This document shows positions 26,321-33,990 of a DNA stretch of 64,000 nucleotides, piece after piece. Made by a program: the position numbers and the translations under genes. The notes under the pieces were generated by a model. It was not told where the DNA came from. It worked only from the letters and a program-made list of their open reading frames with translations, and did no database searches. Origin of the DNA: Arthrobacter sp. Y-9 (lineage in GTDB: Bacteria > Actinomycetota > Actinomycetes > Actinomycetales > Micrococcaceae). The stretch lies in the NCBI RefSeq assembly GCF_029690065.1, contig NZ_CP121463.1:1178001-1242000 (forward strand). The letters are read 5' to 3'. The first letter of the stretch is position 1. Each line of letters opens with the position of its first letter.

Positions 26321-26842
26321 TCAGTGGCGGTTCTCCCTGTCGCCTTCCTCCACGTCCTCCACGGCGGCGTGCACCCGCGGACCGATGAATGCGACCGCGA
26401 CGAAGAGGAGGGCGAGCACTCCGATCGCCGCCACTGCACAGACGGTGGCCGCCGTCCTGCCGGCCACGACGCCGACCGTGAAGGTCAGCGTGCCGGCCAC
26501 CAGGAGGGGCAGCAGCACCAGGACCGTCTTGCTTGCGCGGTCCGCCAGGCCCACCAGCGACCCGCGCTGATGGTGGCGGAACACGCGCCGGTGGACGGCC
26601 ACCGGCAGGAGCGTGATGATCGTGGTGGCCGCGGCCAGGAGGACGAGCCCCAGGTACAGCGCCTTGTCCAACGAGTCGAGGGACGCGAAACGCTGCTGAA
26701 AGGGCAACGTGAACAGAAAGCCGCCGATGATCTGCGCGGCCGTCTGTGTGACGCGGAGCTCCTGCAGAAGCTCGCTCCAATGCCGGTCCAGACGATGTGT
26801 CTCGGATTCGCGGCGCCGGTAGTCGTCGTCGCTGTCTTCCAT
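26321..26842 (-). CDS. DUF6328-like four-helix membrane protein
   Basis: A 173-residue protein with a charged N-terminus, the conserved-looking ELLQELRVTQTAAQIIGGFL (about 25-44), FTLPFQQRFASLD, and four hydrophobic segments: two near 33-55 and 62-84 and two near 105-125 and 130-152. This matches the actinobacterial DUF6328 family, which has no known function. Tandem ATGs at 26845 and 26842 follow GGAGG; the second has better spacing. The SDR gene lies 37 bases upstream on the same strand, so the two may be one transcript. Confidence 0.85.
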   Translation of the reverse strand: MEDSDDDYRRRESETHRLDRHWSELLQELRVTQTAAQIIGGFLFTLPFQQRFASLDSLDKALYLGLVLLAAATTIITLLPVAVHRRVFRHHQRGSLVGLADRASKTVLVLLPLLVAGTLTFTVGVVAGRTAATVCAVAAIGVLALLFVAVAFIGPRVHAAVEDVEEGDRENRH

Positions 26843-26879
26843 CATTCACCTCCGGTGGGCCGCGCCCGCGGCCGTCTTC

Positions 26880-27773
26880 TTACGGGCTGGGAATGCCGCC
26901 GTTCGCGTTGAGTGTCTCGCCCACCACGTAGCTGGATTCGGAGGATGCCAGGAAGACGTAGCACGGAGCCATCTCCGCCGGATGACCGGCACGGCCGAGC
27001 GCGGTGTCCTTGCCGAACTCGGGCAGGCTCTCCTTCAGCTGCCCGCCGCTGATCTGCAGCGCCGTCCAGACGGGACCCGGTGCCACGGCATTGACTCGGA
27101 TGCCCTTCGGCGCCAGTTGTTGTGCGAGGCCCTTGGTGAGGTTGTTGATCGCGGCCTTCGTGGAGGCGTAGTCCAGCAGATCCGCGGACGGTTTGTACGC
27201 CTGGATCGATGTGCTGGCCACGATGCTCGATCCCGGCGGCATGTGCGGCACCGCGGCCTGGATCAGGCGGATCATCGCGAAGACGTTGATCTGGAACGTC
27301 TCCTCGAACTGTGCCTCCTCGATCTCGTCGAGCTGCGCGGTGGCGACCTGGCGCCCGGCGTTGCTCACCAGGATGTCGAGTCCGCCGAGCCCTTCCACGA
27401 CGTCGGTGACGAGTGCAGCCGGAGCGTCCGGGTCGGTGAGGTCGGCGGGCAGCGTGAGTGCCTTGCGCCCGGCCTTCTCGATGAGCCCGGCGATCCTGGC
27501 CGCGTCGTCCTCTTCTTCGGGAAGGTACGAGATGGCGACATCCGCCCCCTCCCGGGCGAAGGCGATGGCGACCGCGGCCCCGATCCCGGAGTCGCCGCCG
27601 GTCACGAGGGCTATTCGGCCCTCCAGGCGGCCCAGGCCACGGTAGTAGTCGTCCCCGAGATCCGGTTCGGGGGTCATCAGGATCTCCAGCCCGGGAGGCT
27701 CCTGGTGCTGGATGGGAGGAGTCACCTCCGGGAACAGCGTGACGGGGTCGCGGAACGTGTACTGATCACTCAT
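26880..27773 (-). CDS. SDR oxidoreductase (YghA/YhdF-like)
   Basis: A 297-residue classical short-chain dehydrogenase with the N-terminal extension of the YghA/YhdF (general stress protein 39) group (PPIQHQEPPGLEILMTPEPD). NAD(P) binding is by TGGDSGIGAA (about 58-67). NAG is at about 139-141, with the active-site Ser near IVASTSIQAYKP and Tyr-x3-Lys in DYASTKAAINN (about 200). Substrates of this group are aldehydes or ketones and are poorly defined. It is divergent from a MarR gene with a palindromic site between them, so it may be a target of that regulator. Confidence 0.93.
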   Translation of the reverse strand: MSDQYTFRDPVTLFPEVTPPIQHQEPPGLEILMTPEPDLGDDYYRGLGRLEGRIALVTGGDSGIGAAVAIAFAREGADVAISYLPEEEDDAARIAGLIEKAGRKALTLPADLTDPDAPAALVTDVVEGLGGLDILVSNAGRQVATAQLDEIEEAQFEETFQINVFAMIRLIQAAVPHMPPGSSIVASTSIQAYKPSADLLDYASTKAAINNLTKGLAQQLAPKGIRVNAVAPGPVWTALQISGGQLKESLPEFGKDTALGRAGHPAEMAPCYVFLASSESSYVVGETLNANGGIPSP

Positions 27774-27938
27774 GGTTCATTTCCTCCAATTGCGCTGTTT
27801 GCAGTGCGGATGATTGTTCGCCGTGTCACAACGAAGTGGGTCTCGGTTCGCCAGGGACGCATTTTTCGGTCCGAAAAGCAAAAGCGCGCCAGCTCACCGG
27901 GCCGTCCGGGGCATAGACTTGCTGCCGGGGGCGATGTC

Positions 27939-27953
27939 ACTAGATCGTCTAGT
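27939..27953. promoter_or_regulatory. MarR operator candidate
   Basis: ACTAGA-TCG-TCTAGT is a perfect 6+3+6 inverted repeat, 30 bases before the MarR start codon and in the intergenic region shared with the divergent SDR gene. Confidence 0.75.
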
Positions 27954-27983
27954 AGGTAGAGAGTGGAAGGGGAATGGTGTCCT

Positions 27984-28460
27984 ATGGCACTGGAACTCAT
28001 CAACAGAAGCTGGCTTGAGGGAGGCGAGCAGGACCGCGTCCTGTCCGCACTCCACCTGCTGAGGGAGTTCGTGGTGGTGGAAGCCGAAACCCGCACGAAC
28101 CTCATGGCAGACCTGAAGATCAAGAGCAACGACCTCTCGGCCTTGCGTTTCGTCCTGGATGGCTCGGACGGGGGCGCGGTCAGCCCCCGAGCGCTCGGAC
28201 ACCACCTCGGCATCACCTCCGCCTCCACCACGGCCCTCGTCAACCGGCTCGAGCACGCGGGGTACCTGCGCCGCGAACCGGACCCCAAGGACCGCCGGGG
28301 ACTGGTGCTCCACACCACGCAAGCGGCGCGGGTGCTGCTCGAATCCAGCCTCCAGCGGCAGGTGTCGTCCCTGCTCGCTGCGGCCGGATCCTTCAACCCC
28401 GACGAACTCGCCGTCGTCGAGGACTTCCTCCAAGCGGTCACCGAAGCCCTCCGCTCCTGA
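27984..28460 (+). CDS. MarR-family transcriptional regulator
   Basis: A 158-residue winged-helix protein: dimerisation helices at both ends and a central DNA-binding domain SPRALGHHLGITSASTTALVNRL (about 71-93, HHLGITSASTTALVNRL core) with the wing EPDPKDRRGLVLHTT (about 101-115, the conserved D-x-R-x-R-like wing tip). ATG 27984 was chosen; GTG 27963 is in frame but nearer the operator. The divergent SDR and its neighbour are plausible targets. No Cys suitable for OhrR-type peroxide sensing is visible, so a small-molecule ligand is more likely. Confidence 0.9.
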   Translation: MALELINRSWLEGGEQDRVLSALHLLREFVVVEAETRTNLMADLKIKSNDLSALRFVLDGSDGGAVSPRALGHHLGITSASTTALVNRLEHAGYLRREPDPKDRRGLVLHTTQAARVLLESSLQRQVSSLLAAAGSFNPDELAVVEDFLQAVTEALRS

Positions 28461-28483
28461 CGCTCACACCGTCGTCGGGTCCG

Positions 28484-28693
28484 TCAGGACGTCCGGGCGC
28501 CCTGGTGGCTGTTCCGGCCTCCACGGACCTTGGCCTCGTGGGGCTGTGCTTCGGCACCCTTGCGTCCTGCTTCGTGGGGATCGGCACCGTGTTCTGAACC
28601 GAACTTGCCGGTGCTGGCCTCTCCGCCGCGACGGGCCTGTTCCTCGGTGTCCTTGCGGTTTCCGGACTGCCCGGGGTTCTTCGTGTCAGCCAT
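28484..28693 (-). CDS. KGG/GsiB-type small hydrophilic stress protein
   Basis: A 69-residue glycine- and charge-rich protein with repeats related to the KGG motif: ARRGGEASTGKFGSEHG (about 20-36) and AGRKGAEAQPHEAKVRGG. Such hydrophilins are made under desiccation, salt or stationary-phase stress. AAAGGAGAA sits seven bases before ATG 28693, an excellent ribosome site. It ends 23 bases after the MarR stop, on the opposite strand. Confidence 0.85.
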   Translation of the reverse strand: MADTKNPGQSGNRKDTEEQARRGGEASTGKFGSEHGADPHEAGRKGAEAQPHEAKVRGGRNSHQGARTS

Positions 28694-28907
28694 GCTGTTC
28701 TCCTTTCGAATGACTGTGCCGGTGGCCGCTTTCCGCGACCGTGATTCCAGCCAAACAGGCGTGCGTCGCTCGACGGTACCCCTGTGGTTCCAGCGGCCGC
28801 AGCGGTACACTGTGTGGTTTGTTTTCAGGTTTTCCGGGCTGGTTTCGGACTGCTCTCGGGCGCGCGGGATGGCCGTGGCGGCCGCCGTCGAATGGCAGAA
28901 TGCGACC

Positions 28908-30026
28908 ATGACGGAACACCCGACTCCCCGCACGACGGCGGTGCAAGCCCTCCGCGACCACGTGCTCGCCGCCCTCCACCCCGGCGACGGTTCGGCGCCG
29001 CTGTTCTCCGCCGTCGTCGTCCTGGTGAGTGATGCGGGGGAGGTGCTCGCGAGAGAGGCCCACGGGCTGACCGTCGACTGCCAGGATGAGAGCGGCGCTT
29101 GCCGATGCGGCGCACCGGTCACGCCGGACACCCTGTTCGATCTGGCGTCGATCACCAAGGCGTTCGTCAGCGCCACGGCACTCGCGGAGTTCGCGGACCG
29201 AGGCTTGCTGGAGGCCGGGCTGGACGGCCTGAGGATCCCGGTGAGCGCCTGGCTGCCGGAGTACCGCGGGCTGCCGACCGTGACGCTCCTCGACCTCCTG
29301 ACGCACCGGGCCGGCTTGCCGAGCGAATGGGACCACAATGATCCGGGACCCGACGCCTGGGAACGGTTCCGCACCGTGCTGCCCACCGGTCCCGCCGGGG
29401 CCGTCCATGCCTACTCGTGCGTCGGCTTCATCTGGCTGGGCCTGTGCCTGGAGGCCATGACCGGCAGACCGCTCGACGACATCATGAGGGACCGGATCCT
29501 GCGTCCGTTGGGCCTCATGAACACCGGCTATCGGCCTTCGGCGCCCCTGGACGGGATCGCGGCGACCGAGATCCAGCCGGGCCGGGGGCTGGTCCACGGA
29601 CAGGTCCACGACGAGACCGCCTGGGCGCTGGGCGGCGTGAGCGGCAACGCCGGTCTGTTCAGCACGGCCGACGACCTGCTCACCTTCGCCGAGATGCTGC
29701 GGAACGGCGGAGTCCATGAAGGGCGCGAGGTGCTCCGTCCGGAGGCCGCCGCTCTCCTCACGACGCCCGTCGCCGGACCTGTTGCGGGGTCGTACGAACA
29801 GGCGGTCGGCCTCCGGGTGGGCGAGCCGTGGCTCCGCGCGCTGGCGCCGGGCAGCACCAGGATTCCGGCGGGGCACGGCGGCTACACCGGAACGGCTTTC
29901 GGATTCGTGCCGGGAGGACGGCGGACAGCGGTCCTGCTGACCAACCGCGTGCACCCGCACCGAGGCGAGGACGAACGGTTCGCCGCCTTCCGTCAGCGGC
30001 TGATGGAGCTGGCCGGACGCCTCTGA
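28908..30026 (+). CDS. Beta-lactamase-fold serine hydrolase (class C/DD-peptidase-like)
   Basis: A 372-residue penicillin-binding-protein-like hydrolase with no clear signal peptide, so probably cytoplasmic. The nucleophile motif is SITK in DLASITKAFVSATAL (about 81-95). The second motif is YSC where class C enzymes have YxN (HAYSCVGFIWLG), and the third is HGG in PAGHGGYTGTAFGF. The Cys in motif two is unusual. It starts at ATG 28908 six bases after CAGAAT, so it may be leaderless. It ends seven bases before a convergent gene. It could be an esterase or amidase rather than a beta-lactamase. Confidence 0.88.
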   Translation: MTEHPTPRTTAVQALRDHVLAALHPGDGSAPLFSAVVVLVSDAGEVLAREAHGLTVDCQDESGACRCGAPVTPDTLFDLASITKAFVSATALAEFADRGLLEAGLDGLRIPVSAWLPEYRGLPTVTLLDLLTHRAGLPSEWDHNDPGPDAWERFRTVLPTGPAGAVHAYSCVGFIWLGLCLEAMTGRPLDDIMRDRILRPLGLMNTGYRPSAPLDGIAATEIQPGRGLVHGQVHDETAWALGGVSGNAGLFSTADDLLTFAEMLRNGGVHEGREVLRPEAAALLTTPVAGPVAGSYEQAVGLRVGEPWLRALAPGSTRIPAGHGGYTGTAFGFVPGGRRTAVLLTNRVHPHRGEDERFAAFRQRLMELAGRL

Positions 30027-30033
30027 GCGAGAG

Positions 30034-30675
30034 TCAGGCGGACGTGCCGCTGATGACGGGCAGGGCGCGCTGGAAGGCTCCGGTTTCAATCAGCTGCACG
30101 ACGGCGGCTCCGACCCGGGCGCGCGGGGTGAACAGCTCTGCCGGGCCGTGGGGAGTGAGGGTCACTGTGCCCTGGTGACGTCCACCTGTGAGCTTCAAGA
30201 CGCGGAGGATCGTGTAGTCCACCGTGCTCTCCTGAAGGATCCGCACGTGCTCCTTGCCGTCGGCGATGCGCTTCGGATCCACGACGCCGATCGCGAAGTT
30301 GGCCGCCCGGTCGAACAGGGGGATGCGGTCCCCAGGGAGACGGACCCCGGTCCCGGTGAGCGAGATGATGCGGGTCTCCGGCTGGCGCTCGGAGACGATG
30401 TCCACGCAGTGCTGAATCGCCACCGACTGCACATCGGCGCTGGAGCGACGGTTGTGGCCGATCATGCTGACCGCCACATCGGCCCCGTCCAGGAGCGTCG
30501 CGACCTCGTCCTTGTTCCTGGCGTCGCAGCGCACCACCTCCAGGTCGGGGTGTTCCTGCAAGGTCGACTCGGACCTGACGCCCGCCCGGACCCGGAAGCC
30601 GGCCTCCAGCAGCGCGGCCACGCACGCCTGGCCGGAACGTCCCTGAGCAGCGAGTACAGCGATCAATGGCTTCAT
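30034..30675 (-). CDS. NmrA/SDR-a5-like NAD(P)-binding protein
   Basis: A 213-residue atypical SDR. The nucleotide site is the N-terminal VLAAQGRSGQACVAALLEAG (about 7-26), followed by CDARNKDEVATLLDGADVAVS. Catalytic Tyr-Lys residues of classical SDRs are absent, and the YTILRV segment is the strand that ends the Rossmann fold in NAD(P)H-binding/NmrA proteins. Such proteins are redox sensors or reductases of quinones, flavins or isomerising substrates. It is monocistronic and convergent with the serine hydrolase to its left. Confidence 0.85.
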   Translation of the reverse strand: MKPLIAVLAAQGRSGQACVAALLEAGFRVRAGVRSESTLQEHPDLEVVRCDARNKDEVATLLDGADVAVSMIGHNRRSSADVQSVAIQHCVDIVSERQPETRIISLTGTGVRLPGDRIPLFDRAANFAIGVVDPKRIADGKEHVRILQESTVDYTILRVLKLTGGRHQGTVTLTPHGPAELFTPRARVGAAVVQLIETGAFQRALPVISGTSA

Positions 30676-30745
30676 GATCCCAGCGTATCCGGGCGGAAGC
30701 CGGTCCGGCGGAACCAGTTCCTGGGATGCGCGTCCCGGAGACGAC

Positions 30746-30780
30746 TCAGGCCGTCCCCCTGAACGTGGGGGACGGCCTGA
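30746..30780 (-). terminator. Hairpin terminator of the ATP-grasp/hydrolase operon
   Basis: TCAGGCCGTCCCCC (30746-30759) pairs perfectly with 30767-30780 around a seven-base loop, 23 bases beyond the hydrolase stop. No U-run is present. Confidence 0.7.
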
Positions 30781-30802
30781 GAGGGGCTGGACTTGTGGCG
30801 GT

Positions 30803-31987
30803 TCAGCGGGTCAGGACCCAGGACACCGCGTCGAAGGCGTTCACGGTCCAGAGCAGCTTCTCGCCGTCCTGCGGCGTCGGCCAGCTGGAGAGCTTGGCGG
30901 CCACGACGCCGGCGGACCGGTTCACGTACACCATCTGGCCGTGGATGCCGAGGGCCAGCAGGGGGTTGGAGCCCTCCCGCGGGAACCAGAACCCGTTCCG
31001 GTACATCCCGCCCGGCATGAGCGTCGGCTCGGGTGCGTTCGCGAAGGCGTCCCGGCTGTCGGGGCCACCGGCGAACGTGTCAGCGACCCACCAGGACGGG
31101 AGCACCGGGGTGTCGTCGAGCGCGAAGCCGTCCCGCAGGAACAGGTTGCCGAAACGTGCCAGGTCTCGCAGGCCCGCCGAGACGCCGCCGTCGAACATGC
31201 CTTCGCCGGCGCTGTCCACGCCGACGTGCGCGCCGAGTTCGGCGCCCATGGGCTGCCAGAGGCGCTCGGACATGAGGTCTGCCGCGTGACGGCCGGTGGC
31301 GCCTTCGAGCACGAAACCGAGAGCGTCGGTTTCACACGACTTGTAGTCGAAGGCCCCGCCGTGGTCGCGGTCCTTGCCCAGGCTCGCCAGGAAGTCCAGC
31401 AAGGTGGCCGGGGCGTTCGGGTGCCGCCGTGGAGCCCAGCCGATGGCCTGTTCCAGAAGCCGCACTTCGGCGTCGGGGTCCAGATACTTCTCCGAGAAAC
31501 GGACGCCCGTCCGCATGTCCATGAGGTGACGGACGGTCGCGCCCTCGTAACCGGACCCGGCCAGAGCCGGAACGTAGCTGGTTACGAGCGCGTCGGCATC
31601 CAGTTCCCCGCTGCCCTGAAGCGATCCCGCCACCGAGGTGGTGAGGGACTTGCTCACGGACATGAGGAGGTGGACGCTCGCAGGCGTCATGGTGTTGAAG
31701 TAGCCCTCGCCCACGAGGGCGCCGTCCTTGGTCACCACCCAGCCGTCGGTGAAGGTGTTCTCCAGGACCTCGGCGAACGTCGCCGTCCGGTCCTCCCACG
31801 GGTGGGGGACCGGCACGGCAGACAGGTCGACCGGGGCCGGGGGCAGGACGGTGGCGCGAACGCCCCGCGGGATGGACCGCACCGGAAGGAACGTGGCGAT
31901 GTTCTGCATCGACCAGTTGAGGTGCGGAGCCAGCTGCCACTGGTCCAGAGGAGGGGCTGCCGGAGTGCTCGGTTGGCCGGTGCTCAT
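30803..31987 (-). CDS. NylB/EstB-like serine hydrolase (class C beta-lactamase fold)
   Basis: A 394-residue hydrolase similar in layout to 6-aminohexanoate-dimer hydrolase (NylB) of Arthrobacter KI72: an LDQWQLAPHLNWS opening, nucleophile motif SVSK in HLLMSVSKSLTTS, YVPALAGSGYEG, SEKYLDPDAEV, general-base Tyr in FDYKSCETDALGF, and HGQ in GIHGQMVYVN, then AKLSSWPTP near the end. The residues matching NylB Ser112, Lys115, Tyr170 and Tyr215 are all present, while NylB Asp181 appears to be Glu. No signal peptide is seen. ATG 31987 is chosen; 32011 is the alternative. It is the second gene of an operon behind an ATP-grasp ligase (gap 48 bases). The natural substrate is probably a linear amide or ester. 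Confidence 0.88.
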   Translation of the reverse strand: MSTGQPSTPAAPPLDQWQLAPHLNWSMQNIATFLPVRSIPRGVRATVLPPAPVDLSAVPVPHPWEDRTATFAEVLENTFTDGWVVTKDGALVGEGYFNTMTPASVHLLMSVSKSLTTSVAGSLQGSGELDADALVTSYVPALAGSGYEGATVRHLMDMRTGVRFSEKYLDPDAEVRLLEQAIGWAPRRHPNAPATLLDFLASLGKDRDHGGAFDYKSCETDALGFVLEGATGRHAADLMSERLWQPMGAELGAHVGVDSAGEGMFDGGVSAGLRDLARFGNLFLRDGFALDDTPVLPSWWVADTFAGGPDSRDAFANAPEPTLMPGGMYRNGFWFPREGSNPLLALGIHGQMVYVNRSAGVVAAKLSSWPTPQDGEKLLWTVNAFDAVSWVLTR

Positions 31988-32035
31988 GCCGTAGCTCTCG
32001 TCTGCAAACATTCCACCAAGTATGGCATGGGTAAT

Positions 32036-33790
32036 TTAATTCCCTTTCGCGGGAGCGGGCCATTTCACGGGTTCGGAATCCGGGAGCGGAGTGGCGCGGT
32101 ACATGCTCCGGATCGACTCGATGAGGTGGCGCGCATGGATCGTCAGGCCGCCATGGGAGCCCTGAAGTCGGCCCTTCGTGACCAGGATTCCCAGGTCGGC
32201 GCCCTTCCACCGGTAATCACCCGGACCATAAATCCGCAGGTAGAACGCTTCCGACTCGTTGTTGACCAGGTGCCAGTCCAGCTCTCGGTGCGCGAAGACG
32301 AAGCGGCCCTGCCCATCCAGAACGTACAGACCGGTGGTGGGGGCGGCATCGATGTGCTCCACGGTCTTGTCCGTGTGCTTGATGACCATGTGGCTCCACT
32401 CGTCCTCGGACGCGAGTTCCTCCCACCGGGCGTTGATCTCATCGACGTCCAGGGTGAACTCCACGCCGGAGTACTCGAGCAGGTGGAAGACGAAAAGCGG
32501 CACGTCGGCGTAGGCACCCGCCGTCACGTTGGTGATGGCGGAGGCCCCGCTGATGCGGGGGTTCAGCTCACCCAGATACACCTCGTCGGTGTCCGTGTCG
32601 AGCAGCACATCAACTTCGAAGAAGCCGCGGTAGCCCTCCTTGGCGAGACGGTCGCCGAGTTTCCGCACGAGTTCCGTGGTGGCGTGCCGGGCCTTCTCGG
32701 CCAGGACGTCCGGGTACATCTCGTTGCCGGCCCAGCCGCCGCGGTACGGGGTGAGCGCCTTGTGCCCGGTGATCTCGGTCATGCACGGGCCCACGATGGT
32801 GCCGTGGTGGGTGATGACGGCCTCGACCGCGATCGGGCGGTTGTTGATCCGCTTCATGATCTTCACCTCCTCACCCCGGAGGTGTTCGGCCACTGCTTCG
32901 AACTCCTCTTCCGAGGTGACGAAGTAGGTGGTCTTGCCGGAGTCGCCGTAGGCGGTCTGGATGACCAGGTCCGTGCCGAGCTTGGCCGCCTTGGTCGCCT
33001 TCACGACGTCGGCCCAGTTCTCCACCGTCGTCATCACGTTCGGCACACTGTCCACACCGGCGGACGTGGCGATGCGAGTGGTCTCCATCTTGGAGTCGAG
33101 ACGTTCGCGCAGCGCGGCCGGCGGAAGGATCAGCTCGTAGCCGAGTTCCTGGCAGATGTGCTCGGTCTCCTCATTGAAGAAGACCATGACGATCTTGGGG
33201 TGGACGCCCGCGGGGGTGCGGTGCTCGATGTGCGCCCGCACCTCGTGATTGGTCAGGAGCCAGTTGTTGATCTCCTCGCCGCTCTGGAACTCGATATACG
33301 GCTTGTCGGCGGGAGTGAACACCCGAGGATGCGTGCCTTCCCAGCTGTCGTAGTACGTGATGTAGGAGAAGCCGCGCACCCAGCGGTCGAGGCCCAGCAG
33401 ATTGAACGCCGAGGCGCCTACGAAGAAGATGGGGGATTCATCCGTCCGGAAGAAATGCCGGATCTCCGACATGTTGTTCAGGTGCCGGCCGCCGCCCTTG
33501 CTGCGATTGCGGATACGGGGAGCCGGCTTGCTGGTCCGCGAACGGCGCGGCGCCGGAATGCGCTTGGTGAGGGCGCCCCGGACACCGGACGACTTGGCGG
33601 GGCCGGTCTTGACATCCGGAGCGACGACGGCGGCGACCGTGGGTTCGAGGGTCGGCGCGACCGGTTCGAGAGTCGGCGTCGGTTCGGGCGGAATGGACGT
33701 CGCGGCGGCTTTCCTGGCGCGTGGCGACGCGGTGCCTGAGGTGGTGTCCTGCTGGCTGTCTGCTCCGCTGGACGCTGCTTTCCGGACCAT
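32036..33790 (-). CDS. ATP-grasp ligase of unknown substrate with a Pro/Ala/Arg-rich N-terminus
   Basis: A 584-residue protein. Residues 1-105 are low-complexity and basic (repeats such as PTLEPVAPTLEPTV), probably disordered. A Rossmann-like pre-ATP domain follows (about 110-230, FFVGASAFNLLGLDRW). Then comes an ATP-grasp core (about 232-440) with the glycine loop TAYGDSGKTTYF, KIMKRINNRPIAVEAV, and the metal-binding signature VYLGELNPRISGASA (E-x-N-x-R). The C-terminal 140 residues are unassigned. The family is often loosely labelled biotin carboxylase, but there is no biotin or carboxyltransferase partner here. It should form an amide, thioester or similar bond with ATP. GGAAGGAA precedes ATG 33790. 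It heads an operon with a NylB-like hydrolase, a ligase-hydrolase pairing. Confidence 0.85.
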   Translation of the reverse strand: MVRKAASSGADSQQDTTSGTASPRARKAAATSIPPEPTPTLEPVAPTLEPTVAAVVAPDVKTGPAKSSGVRGALTKRIPAPRRSRTSKPAPRIRNRSKGGGRHLNNMSEIRHFFRTDESPIFFVGASAFNLLGLDRWVRGFSYITYYDSWEGTHPRVFTPADKPYIEFQSGEEINNWLLTNHEVRAHIEHRTPAGVHPKIVMVFFNEETEHICQELGYELILPPAALRERLDSKMETTRIATSAGVDSVPNVMTTVENWADVVKATKAAKLGTDLVIQTAYGDSGKTTYFVTSEEEFEAVAEHLRGEEVKIMKRINNRPIAVEAVITHHGTIVGPCMTEITGHKALTPYRGGWAGNEMYPDVLAEKARHATTELVRKLGDRLAKEGYRGFFEVDVLLDTDTDEVYLGELNPRISGASAITNVTAGAYADVPLFVFHLLEYSGVEFTLDVDEINARWEELASEDEWSHMVIKHTDKTVEHIDAAPTTGLYVLDGQGRFVFAHRELDWHLVNNESEAFYLRIYGPGDYRWKGADLGILVTKGRLQGSHGGLTIHARHLIESIRSMYRATPLPDSEPVKWPAPAKGN

Positions 33791-33953
33791 GGCGATTCCT
33801 TCCCTCCGGGGGTACGTAGCGTCATCTTGGCATGTGACCCAGGTCGCACCAAGAATGTTCCAGTCGCCCCCGGTTTATGTCGGCGGCTCCGGGATTATTG
33901 CGGCTCGGGCCGGGGCTTCGCGCACCCTTTACCCGGCCCGCAAAGTGGGATAA

Positions 33954-33969
33954 GTTACTCATGAGTAAC
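33954..33969. promoter_or_regulatory. Perfect palindrome before the acyl-CoA dehydrogenase gene
   Basis: GTTACTCATGAGTAAC is a perfect 16-base palindrome, 21 bases before ATG 33991 and between two divergent genes. It has the look of a TetR-family operator for acyl-CoA metabolism. The cognate regulator is not adjacent. Confidence 0.75.
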
Positions 33970-33990
33970 ATCAATTCCTGTGGAGGGATC

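Noticed and set aside
28530-28907. N-terminal extension of the serine hydrolase to 28530
   Set aside because: It would overlap the KGG gene and has no ribosome site; ATG 28908 has a -10-like hexamer at the leaderless distance.
30674-33739. 1021-codon open frame opposite the ATP-grasp and hydrolase genes
   Set aside because: The minus-strand genes have diagnostic active-site motifs and a good ribosome site; the long plus-strand frame is a by-product of base composition.
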